Shown one piece after another: positions 41,266-52,165 of a DNA stretch of 64,000 nt (its first letter is position 1; the number at the start of each line of letters is the position of its first letter). The stretch comes from Psococerastis gibbosa. Its lineage: Eukaryota; Arthropoda; Insecta; Psocodea; Psocidae. The position numbers were made by a program, and so were the translations under genes. The notes under the pieces are model-generated. The model did not search any database. It had not been told where the DNA came from and saw only the letters and a list, made by a program, of their open reading frames with translations. Location: assembly GCA_963971405.1 (NCBI GenBank), contig OZ020488.1:24261089-24325088 (forward strand), written 5' to 3'.

Positions 41266-43689
41266 TACGAGTATATCACTATAACTACCTAGGTATAACA
41301 TTATTTCATTGAAGAGGTATGAATACAATTTTTTTAATAACGGAAAGCCTAGGCATATTCACTGACATAATACACTTATAAATACAAAATTAACCACCAT
41401 CCCCATACTACACATCAGTGCCCTCAGCAAAAAAAAGAGGTCGTAACATCGCAGTAACAGTCAAGTTGCAAACGGTAACAGTATTCATTTCAAGAAAAAT
41501 CGTTACGAGTAAAGTAATAAAAAAGTACCAGCAAAGAGCTGACGAATGGAAAGCGTAGGTTAGCATGCTCAAGGGATTTGCCAAGATAGCTGCTGTCGTA
41601 AATGCGGGAGCTCGCTGAGACACTCCACACTCTCTAGACTTTAAATCTTCCACCTGAATCATTATCCCGATGAATAAGGAAACCATGTTCTGTTCAAGAT
41701 ATTACCCGGTTAATTTTAATTTCATATTGTATGGTATGAGTATACAAAGCCATAAAATTCTACTACACAATGCCTTCTAAAATGTGCGCAGGCGTTTTCA
41801 TTATAAAATAATGCTAGTTACACACGGCCGGTCCTGACATGGGGTTTTTATGAATTTAACTGTGTTTTTACATGGTATTTCATATTATTTTTAGATTTGC
41901 AGGACTCATAAATTCCAAACAGGTCGCGCCATTTTAATTCACAGTCGTACTTGCGGGTCTCACGCCATTTTGTAAGAGAAATAATTTGTAATGAAGCAGA
42001 AGATAGGGGACAGTGGCAGCCTAGGCCATGCCTGCTGCAGTGCGGGGGCTTTTCCTGTGATAAATGCTTACCCAGCAGCAGTGGGTTCTGCGGTCAGCAC
42101 CACACCAAGCTTCGACTTTATTGCCGGCAACATGTCAGCCAAGTGTCGCTAGTTTCGGAGGGTCGCTACTCTCGTTACTTTAAAAGAGTATCTCTTTAAA
42201 TCCACATGGGCCCGTATCACAAAATTATTGCACGTGTACACAGCTTCTGAAAATACAGTGCTTATATAACGAGAAATACAGTACAAGCGAGTATTATTTG
42301 TTATTCATTTAAATCACTATTTTTTCAAATTTTAGAATAATGTTAACATTTGTCAGAACGGAAAAAAAGGCTATAATTCTGGTACCGTATTATGCGGGAT
42401 GAATGGCGCCCAAGACTATATAAAACGTGTGCTCTATATCAACAAAATCTCCTATAATTGCAACACTCCGTCTTGAAGCTCGCAGTCGAGCTTTCTTTAG
42501 CCCATGAGTTGCAGAAGTTAAGGTCTGGGGAATCCTGGCAGTAATTGATTATTTATGAGGCGCCTAAACACACAAGAAGCGACTCTCTCCGTCCCGATTC
42601 TAACCAGCCACTTAATTAGTGGCCTAAGACGGCAAACTTGCTCTCCAACTCAAACTATAGCAATGTTGACCATATTGTACAATACAATTATCCAAACTCC
42701 AGCTATTCTGATCAATGTGAGAAACCGTTTTAATCCATCTTATACCTTCTTCTTCTAATATTTCAAAATCAAATTAGGCTCAAATTTTTACTGTGCATAC
42801 CCACCAATAACGTACTGTAAATTGTCAATATTCATAACACCAGTCACCCTGTATGTGATATCATATAAAACCATAAATCCAAATAGAAACGTATTCTTTA
42901 ATTTATTGCTCTCGTCATATTTTTACATTGAACTCCGTTGCCAAGAAGAACTTTTTTTGAGTAGGCTACGTTAGTAAATTTTGCAGTCGATTTATAGCCA
43001 GGTTTCCTATGGTAAAATGGGGGGTGCAGCATACAAGAAAAATTTGTTTTTGTTTGGGGGTCGCATGTCAGCTAGCAGCATTTCCATTAATTACATATAC
43101 ATGCACATTAATTTGCCAGTGACGGGCGACATTGCGTCAACATCCTGTTTTGTTTCAATTACGAGGGCAAGTTTATTCGTGAATAATGCAGTGCTGGAAG
43201 CATAAAGTCAGGAAATTAATGTATCACAGTCAGAATTGTTATTTGGATAATTAGAGTCGGCAGCAGGAAGCTGGTGATCCAGAGCTGACCGCTACCACCG
43301 CCATTTCGCTTCCGATAATACATTATCATAATGTCACACTGGAAAAATAAGTGCCTCTGACATTGACGATTTTACTGGAAAAATCATCTCAATGCAATCG
43401 AACGACAAATACAATGCAACAGTAAGCCCATATATTTTATTATATTTCAATATTGTTCATCAATCAGTTCTGAGGAACAAAATTATTGTATTTGGATATA
43501 CAATATAAAATGTCCTGAAGGACATTTAATGGACCTAGACCTACTTTTAGGGGCCTTTTGGTCCCTAAATTGCATTTGGATACCGAGCCCCTTTGCAAAT
43601 AAGTAAAATTCAATAGAACCTTTCTGTATCAGCTTAATGAACGACAGTGGGCACGAACAACAGGTAGAACAGTAATACACAAGTGACGG

Positions 43690-43985
43690 GGTTCATCATA
43701 ACAGTCCATCAGATCACAAGAAGGGTTATGAATGGGAATAAAGTGATGAGAAGAGAGTTGGGGGTGGAAGAATCATTGGTGCAGAGAATAGCGAGACGGA
43801 GACTGCAATGGTTCGGACACGAAAAGCGAATGTACGGCAGCAGGTGCGTGAGGAAATGGCTGGAGGAAGAAAAAGAGAGAACACGAAGAGAAGGAAAACC
43901 AAGGCAGAGAGGAAGAGTTGAATAACCAGAAATTGAGAGAAGGCAGGCTCACGCATCACACCCAGGCAAATGGAGCTGATTATTC
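43690..43985 (+). pseudogene. LINE ORF2 C-terminal remnant
   Basis: Reads VMRRELGVEESLVQRIARR, RLQWFGHEKRMYGSR and GKPRQRGRVE. RRLxWFGHxxRM...R...GxxxxGR is the conserved tail of RTE/Jockey-like endonuclease-RT proteins. A stop follows GRVE, and a short GATGATGAT tract follows about 60 bp on, as in RTE 3' ends. Confidence 0.7.
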
Positions 43986-46900
43986 ATAATGGTGATGATG
44001 ATCAGCTTAATGAAACTGTAATTTTTGTGCCGCACAGTTATTTATCCTGTGTCTAAACATAAGCGAGAAGTTATAGAAAATATAATGTGGCACCTCAGGA
44101 AAAACAGCAATAAAATTTATGGCAATACTCATTTAGTTAGTTACACTGTAAATAGATAACTATTAAGAGTCTTTTTATTATGGTCTATAGAACGATTCGA
44201 CGAAGTACTCTTCTTTTCCAACAACATGTAATAAAAACCCCCATTTCAATAGAATATCACACAACGTATAAACAAGATTGTGAGGGAAAAGCAAGAGAGA
44301 GTAATACAATTACACAAAATTCATCAACTCAAGCAGCTTTGATCTGAACATGAGCGAGAATTTGCAGTTTCCTAAAGTAAACAGCAACGAAAAGGAATTG
44401 CCAAACAATATTTGGCGTGTGTTTGGGGTATTATGTACCGAGAGAGGGGTAAAGATGAAATGAAGAGCACCTCAGGCGTTCGGAAGCAATACTCGACACA
44501 TGAGAACTGAGAACGGGAAAGATCAAAGGGGCTAGAGCTGGGAGAAAAAAAACGGTTGTCTGCCTATAATACTTTTAAAATAAGCGCAGTTCTTTCATGT
44601 AATGACAAAAAAAAATTGTCTACCATATATTCTTATGTAGCATGGTAGCACGATTGATAGATTACAAGCAATATTTTTGTTCGATTACCCATCCTCAAGG
44701 TTGTGTAATCCTATCGTATTCAAGCATAAGCATAAGCGTGGATGGCATTACAAGTAGGTACCGTAACTAATAATAACATTTATAAGAAATAGTCGAAAGA
44801 TTAGCAAAGCTGCGCTGTAGGCTACCGTATATCAAACTTGCTGAGCCCGTGGTAGAACACCTTTTCAAATGGGTTCCAGGGGAAACTAAAAGTTTCAAAA
44901 TAATTCGCATTGTACAACCGAAAAGTCTCTAAATGTCAGCTGATGAGTTGAAGACAAGGTGGCATAAAAGGAAGCTGGAGGGAAAAAGGTTAAACAAAAG
45001 GCTGGCTGAGATTTTCAAAGAGGAATGCCAGAATCAGTCCCAAAAGCCTCCGGAAAATTGCCCAGGGACAGAAGGGGTAAACAAACTTTTCATAGCGTCC
45101 TCACTTTAGGGTTACCTATTTTTTTTCGTCTTCCTTTAGAAAATTTATTTATTATAAAACAGTACATAATTTGACGGAAATATTAATTCTGTGTTTCTGG
45201 ATTATGAGTATAATTTTATCCCGAAGTTTTACCTTTTACCAGTTTAACGTTTCTTACGAATTAGTTAGTAATCTTGTTCCACACAAAGTCTGTTGTGTTT
45301 AACTAAGGACCTATTTCCATCAGCATGTACTGTACTACTGTAGTAGTCTGCGTCGAATGGGATAGATAGTACCGGTACGAGTACTAGACAGATTTGGACA
45401 GGCAGCTCAAGATGCTTTCAGTTTTTGAAAGGGTGCTATTTATTGCCATAAGTAACTATCGTACAATTCCGTGGATTTGTTGTGACATTGCACAGTGGAA
45501 ATTAATAGAACATTGAGAACTACCTCTCTCCGTCTCTTAAAATGTAGCGTAAATACCTACTGAATGTAACTACAAGAAAGTCCCACCAAAGGGGAATATA
45601 ATTTAGTTATTAATTGTAGTCATATCGAGTCGGGGACTTGTCTGTCAAACCTACAGAGTACATAAAGACGATTTCGAACGCAATAGGCAGTTATCAGCAA
45701 TAACCAGGAAAGGTGAATGCCTCGGCCATGATCACTTTGCAAGAGGCAAGACAAAGGACTATTCTCAGGGGTTCAACTCGCCAATGTGAAGTGCTGTTCA
45801 AAGCAATGCGGTAATTAAAGGCAGCATTGGGCTGTGTTCTAGCTGTGGGATTTCAAGTTGAAGGTGTTGGCCGTTGCTGGGACTGCCTTTTTCATTCTAT
45901 TCTCTTGCTACGTGGTACGTGCTTCCTAGAGACTATTCTAAATTTCATCTTACTGTTACTAGATACCTACTAAGGCATTATTGCACGTAAGACATTCAAT
46001 TCTCATCGACTAGTACCTAATAGAAAGAGGTGAAACATTGCGTTCATTCCAATGTAAGGCATTATGCCCAGTGAAATGGTTTTCGATGTGAGGTTTGCCT
46101 TTGTGAAGTAAATGCCCATTATCGATGCTATTATGTGAGTACCTACCTATATCGTCGTCAGTATATATGGCGGCTTTCCAAAAAAAAAAAAAAAAAAAAA
46201 ACACTAACCTCTTGTAAAGAGAGTGTGAGACTTAGAGAACGGAAGACATGAAAAAAATCGTCAGATATGAGATTCCGAACACTTCCACCTGGTCGGGGTG
46301 GAGACTCGAGTTCAAATCCCGTTATGTAATTGTTGTTATGTGATAACATACAGCATTGAGAGTGTGAGACTAATCTTATTAATCAGCAGCAGAAACATAA
46401 GATGGAAGTCAGACACTTTGCTTACATAAGGCACTTCTATCATGTTTTGGTCGAAAAGTCACCATAATAGTCTGACTTTAAAATTATAAGTAGCCGTTGT
46501 AAACATATAGTCCGATAATATTGTGCGTGTACGGTAATTTATATATAAAGACATCCAATTTATTTTTTTCTGTGTTTAAAATCGCAAGGGAGAAGAAGAA
46601 GGCAAAGATTTACAAACCCCTAAGCAATCAATCGTTTCGAATTATTTCCAAGCTCAGTATAGCCGCCTTAATAAGCCGACAGATAACGATTTAACATGGC
46701 ATCGATTTCTTGTAAATTCAAGACATTAGGCATTGATTTACAGGTCAACTGAAGGAGATAATTCACGAGTTAAACCCTGCTAATCAACGATCCACTGATA
46801 AATCATTCAATTGCCTCATCCTTGGAATTTCCCTAGACTGCGATTACCCCTCGATTTAAGATAGGGATCTACAGAAGTCAGAAACGCTCCATGAGACGTA

Positions 46901-47224
46901 TTTCTAAGTCTTATGGTCAGTCCTAGTTGCCAATGGGCCCAATTTATTCACTATGGCAACATTGCGCACCTAGTTTTTGTCATGACACAGTTGAGATGAG
47001 AACACCTGGGCTCAATTTTCTGGGGCGAAATGGCGTGTTAATGCATCGTACTACAATATGACGCATCAGACCAAATTGTTAACGTAAAGACGTTGTGTTT
47101 CTCATATTATATTAGTATTAATAATATAATCATTTTATTAAAGCGATTTGAAGACATATTATTGAAATGAATACTATAAAAACATTTTTCAAATCTATAC
47201 TAGGTATAGGTGCAAACAGATTTG

Positions 47225-47497
47225 GAGCAATTGTCAGCATACCACCCCAGCAAGGGGGGACTTGGGTTAGATTCCCGTTTCCGCCCATGATTCTATGTCT
47301 TAATTTAATCTAATACCTATAGATAAATAGTAAAAGAATGTACGGGTTCATTCGTACCGGTTCTTTCCCGGCCGGCAGGAAAGTTAAATAGATAGGCCTA
47401 CTTAGTTCCTCTAATTGTTGTTATACTAGTAAGATAGCATAAGATATTAAGTTGCGGGCCTAAATAGATTACATGAATAAATAAATAAATAAACATA
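47225..47497 (+). repeat. tRNA-derived SINE, family C
   Basis: The head GGAGCAATTGTCAGCATACC and box B-like GGTTAGATTCCC look like a degraded tRNA. A tRNA-unrelated body follows, and the element ends in (AAAT)n at 47475-47496. Confidence 0.55.
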
Positions 47498-48079
47498 AAG
47501 AGTTCCAATATATTGCATTGAATGTTATCATATATATCATATGACAACAATTTTAGAGGTACCAATTACTTTTACAGCTTCTACAGGTAGGGGAATTAGA
47601 AAAAGTAAGACATGGAAAAACGGATGGAAGCGAGATTCGAACCAGAGTCCACACCTTGCCGGGGAGAGCCAATGACAGTGTGGGATGGACACGCAATAGT
47701 TGAGTTTTTATAGTTGTAGATGAGGGCAATAGTGAAATTTTGGACAATGAAGGGAAAAGTAAATAGCGGATACGGATTCCCGTCACGTCTGCTGTCGCAG
47801 CTAAATATCCCCCTCCCCTTATACCCTCTCAAAAGGATTATGAAACTCCGAAACAGTATTATTACTGGAGACAACACCAAGTAATGCTCTACTTTTAAGC
47901 CCAGTAAACACTAAATCACATTCAGACTCCTGTAAAGTATGCACGGGTTCGTAGTTACGTTACGTAATACGTGCACAAGTTGCTCTTACACGCTTGAAAG
48001 ACAAAACTAATGATATTGCTAATGGTAGAAATACTTTTAAACTGATATTAGGCTATTACAAGCGGGCTGGATGAGCCTC

Positions 48080-48354
48080 CGGAGCGCAGACACTCATCAC
48101 AACGATTCAGCGGTAGTGTCCTTCTGTAAGCGAGGGATACTCGCAATGTGCCTATTACAGTCAAAAGAGACTATTATAGATTGTGAACCAAGTTACTGCG
48201 TCTCGTCGACGCCCTGCCTGCTGAATTGTTTTTCTAATGCCGCTATTTTTTTTATGTGCATACGGAGCGCAGTCATTCAACGATCCCGCGGTAGTATCCA
48301 CGTGTAAGCGGGTGGTAATCGCCATAAGCCTAAAATAATCAAAAGCAAACTATT
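48080..48354 (+). repeat. Diverged direct repeat, two 95-bp units
   Basis: CGGAGCGCAG...CACTC...CGGTAGTGTCC...TGTAAGCGAGGG...CAAAAGAGACTATT (48080-48176) recurs as CGGAGCGCAGTCATTC...CGGTAGTATCC...TGTAAGCGGGTG...CAAAAGCAAACTATT (48263-48354). Confidence 0.75.
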
Positions 48355-48639
48355 CAAATTGCATTTTGAATTGTTCATTTGGTTTTCCTTTGCCACTATA
48401 TTTTTATTTTTTTTATTTATTTTTTTTAATGTTGGAACCTTACAACGTGGAAACGCTACCTTTGCCATTTCTCCTTACGTTTCGTCGCCATTAGCCTTAC
48501 TTAGCAGCTTAGCTTTTGGTAAGTACATGCCATCCATTCCTTTTTATATCTTTGGATATTTACAAGAAATATTTCACTACCTATACAACATTTTCCACGT
48601 GACTATTTTTCGTACGTATTTCACCATGTGCATTAGAGA

Positions 48640-48830
48640 ATAGGACCACCCGGAGGTTGGCGGAAGCTAGACCACAAGGTAGAAGATCCATCGACAGACC
48701 GGACCGAAGACACCCCTTCGAGGAAAGGATTGAACAACTCGCCGGAGCAAGAGGGGAAACAATGGTCAAGTTCAAGGCGTTTTAGCGTCCGACCGGGGCG
48801 AGTTCACGAGATGGCCACGGGGCGACCCCC
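48640..48830 (+). pseudogene. LINE ORF2 C-terminal remnant
   Basis: Reads RPDRRHPFEERIEQLAGARG then ETMVKFKAF and a stop; RPxxRW-x-(D/E)-x-I-x2-LAGARW is a widespread LINE tail motif, here with its Trp codons lost. GC content is higher than the surroundings. Confidence 0.5.
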
Positions 48831-49565
48831 GCACGCGGCACTAGAAAGGAAGAGGAAAATGAAGAGTTATATTACAATATGCCGATCCAATTGCAACATT
48901 AGCAATAGACTGAAAATGCTATAGTAGTCTTTATGGAGACCGATTATAATTTAATTCTCAATTTTCTTATAAATTGGATTTTGGTACTGATGTAAAAACC
49001 TTTGAGAAAAATAATTGCTTCCCACCTTTTCCATAGGCAGAAGACTGTTTTTATAAAGTAATAAAATTCCCCTTAATCCCGGTGAGAAATTCCATCATGG
49101 AATTTGTAGAGGATGAGGATGCACAATCGATATCTTTTCAATAAGCTTGGCTATCGTGAAAGGGGGAGAGGTTTTATTGAACACCGTCAAGAACTGATAA
49201 AAGGATGCTTTGTGAAAAGTTTTTGTGTTCCAATACTCGTATAAATAACATTTTACTTTTGTATTTAATCTCTTTTTGGTTACAGCTGTATCCAAATCCG
49301 ATTTCCCAATCCATGGTCACGAACTGTTCAAAAAGATAAATCAGGTTTTCGTACATTGAAACAATCAAAATTTACTATTTACTTTGGATTTTCTCGTATT
49401 CTTAATTTTCGCAAGACACTTTTCTTAACTAATGCAGATTGAAATTTAATTTTATAGTTAGCTATTCTGAAAGATTTCGACGTCAATAGAACTTAATAAA
49501 AAAATAAAAAATATATATTTAGGATATAATACAATTTTAACAATAACAAATATTGAGCCTTCTCT

Positions 49566-49760
49566 AAGGCCCGGTCCCATCACACTAAGAAATGGAATAG
49601 TGGAGGCACGCTATGCATTTGAGCATGGGAGTGCCGCCACTTTCCATAACAATGACGTCAGACTAATTTACCGAGCTATTGTTATATGGTCTTATGGAGC
49701 ATGGTGGCTTCACGTGTCAATGCATAGTGTGCCTCCACGTTTCCTCACAAAAACATTTCT
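49566..49760. mobile_element. Foldback-like element
   Basis: Starts TAAGGCCCGGTCCCATCACA. Internal inverted arms GTGGAGGCACGCTATGCATT (49602) and ATGCATAGTGTGCCTCCAC (ending 49738). The right terminus is unclear. Confidence 0.6.
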
Positions 49761-50030
49761 AGACGTGGTGCCCATTACACTCAACAAATCTTTAGAATGC
49801 ATTAAGAGCTATGGTTGAAATCTATAGGAAGCCGCGAGCAAGTAAGATTGTATGAGCATGATGTTATCAACGCAGTTTTAGAAAATTAAGAATCTCGTCA
49901 CGTTAGAATTCAAATGTTTTCTTTTTTGTTTTCAAATTTTTACGTTTTAAGAAGATAGAACTCATGCTACATAAAATGATGCGTGTTTTTTTAAAATTAA
50001 ATATATTTGCAAGCATTACAATCGTAATTA
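49761..50030 (+). repeat. Dispersed repeat, copy 2
   Basis: AAGAATCTCGTCACGTTAGA and TTTGCAAGCATTAC in the same order as 2256-2470. Confidence 0.75.
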
Positions 50031-50704
50031 TCCCACGCTCCACCAATGGTGTGGCATCGGGCCTCAAACATTATAATATACACTGTAGGGCATCGTCAGA
50101 AACTAAATAGAAATTAAGTTATTTCCAAATAAATAAGCGAACACAGGAGGTGCCTAAACAACGATAATATACCATATATTTACAGGTAATTCGTATTTGG
50201 ATGCAATCCATCTTCCCACTACACTGTCGGGCCACGAAAGGACGCGGAAGATAAACTACCCGAGTACAGGGTATGTAATGCATTACATTATGTAGTGTCT
50301 TTATCTTGTGACATGCAATCTCTTAGAATCCTAGGACGTTCGGGACTATTGATGGGCTGGCTGTCGGACAGTCATTCGTCAAAGTCCCGGGGCGAGGGCG
50401 GGGGCGGGCCGCGGGGGCACGTCTGACGGTCCCGGGGGGCCTAATTGTGACGCAAAGCCCGTCACACTGATTGCTTTCCATTTGCTGCTGAACCTGATTA
50501 CTCTCCCCCTTGAATTCTTATGCGAATTGACTTTCTCTGATTAATGTTATTGATATTGTTTTCGCATGGCGGCCAAATAATATAGCCTATACGAGTGCAG
50601 AAATCATGCAGAAAACTTGACTCAACTCTCAACTATTCCGACCCTAATTTGTGTTGACCTTATAGCTGACCCAATTATACGTTAGTAGCCTAAAAAGGAT
50701 GCTT

Positions 50705-50960
50705 TGTGATGTTCGAAATTTCGATTTCGAGATTTTAGCGGATTTACACCTCTTGAGGCCCCAGAACCCCCAAAAAGCGGGGTTTACGATGTGTGTCTAA
50801 TGTCTTTTCACAGATTTTCTGCCAAACTACCGACTAAATTTTGTTTAAATTCATAAAAAGGTGAAAAAATACTAACTAAAATATTATCCACGGACATTTT
50901 TTTTCAATAGCCATTATTTTGGGCAATTTTATCCCCAAAAGTGTGGCCTAAATTTTTTTT
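50705..50960 (-). repeat. Fragment of the large dispersed repeat, reversed
   Basis: GAAATTTCGATTTCGAGATT, CGGATTTACACCTCTTGAGG and GGGCAATTTTATCCCCAAAA are reverse complements of blocks in the intact copies. Confidence 0.6.
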
Positions 50961-51311
50961 TTAAATATCATCTATGCTGTAGCCATCATTAATGTACACA
51001 AACCACAATAGTCTGGCTCTGAAAAAATGAAAAGTTTATGAAAAATTACTAAAAAATAACTTTTCATCGGGGCTATTTAACTTTTCTGTTTTTATAAAAA
51101 AAAAAAATTTATTGAAGCAATCACGCAAAATCCATTGAGACCGATATGCATGCATATTATTGTACCTAGGTACAGTACCGTACACTAGTCTGCTCATTCT
51201 GGACTATGCAATTGTTCCATCAATCAGTCCAGAGCTTTAGGATAGGGAAAATGCAGCCTAAATTTTCCCCTAGGATGATCAATAGCCACGAATAAATAAA
51301 TATTGACTTCT

Positions 51312-51500
51312 TTGTCCTATTACTAAGCCAACCTAGCGGTGTAAGGGCTATAAAACCCTCTCTTACACTCAACTAGGAAGGCCCGAGACCGCCAGCTTTG
51401 CATGCCTTCCGAAGCATGGCCAAAAAATTTGGTAAGTGTGGGAGACCTTTTGGGTGAAAGTCGGAGTCTGCACCATTACTCTAAAATGTCCTGACTTTTT
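51312..51500 (-). repeat. tRNA-Glu-like SINE, family A
   Basis: Minus-strand copy with head (GACTTTCACCCAAAAGGTC) where the box B has been deleted, and body (GAGTGTAAGAGAGGGTTTTA). Confidence 0.8.
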
Positions 51501-52004
51501 GCTATGACATGTACAAGCTAAGCATTGGATAACATTTTTTATAGGGGGGGGGGGGGCAGTCATAGAGCAGGTCCTATCACCTATCCTGTACTTCAAAATG
51601 GCCAAAGTTATTGCAGATATTAAAATATAGCATAAAATTCTAAATTAAGATGGAAGACTTCATAAAGTAAATCCTTCCTAGAAGGTTATAACGTTATTCC
51701 TTTGATAAATTTGCTCCAGATTAATTTTGATGGAAGCATCTTCTTCTTTGTCATGTAATTAAAACCCAATCCCGGAAGCTGCTGACTTCTTCTCTCTCCA
51801 TCTCCCCTTTACCACTTGTAACTACAAATCTAGCTTGTATCTTCAAATGTAAAAGTAACAATATATGTACATATAAATAAAATGATATAACCTACTTACT
51901 AAATTTCCTGCTTACTTGGAAATAATGGGAAGCTGTGGTAAAATATTCGAATATTTCTCGCATGAAAGGTTAAATTAAATTTAACAGTTTTTTCTTCCTC
52001 GAAA

Positions 52005-52165
52005 ACACTGGCGGGTTAAGTTGGAAAATGGCTTTCACGAGTTGGGAGTCCGTAGATGGTGGAGCTTTGTACAAGACCGAGCTGATTGGAGGAGTGTTGT
52101 CGAGCAGGCCAAAGCCCACCAAGGGCTGTAGAACCAGAAGAAGAAGAAAAAGAAGAAGAAGAAAC
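52005..52165 (-). repeat. Dispersed repeat with TTC-rich end, copy 2
   Basis: Inverse of 20505-20690, with the (TTC)n tract giving a false signal-peptide-like leucine run on the minus strand. Confidence 0.8.

Larger units (their letters stand above)
38446..47224. other. Mostly non-coding block
   Basis: Contains tandem repeats (39444-39537), the large dispersed repeat (40150-41265), an 82-codon Cys-rich frame (41951-42199), a LINE end (43690-43985), a possible tRNA-like remnant at 46240-46325 (AGTTCAAATCCC), and a repeat-poor stretch at 46600-46900. Nothing else recognised. Confidence 0.6.

Noticed and set aside
43726-43959. Minus-strand frame with hydrophobic stretch resembling a membrane protein
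   Set aside because: It is antisense to the LINE C-terminal remnant; the hydrophobic look comes from reading GA-rich codons backwards.
44930-44980. CTGATGAG string suggesting a hammerhead core
   Set aside because: No GAAA after a stem II and no pairing flanks.
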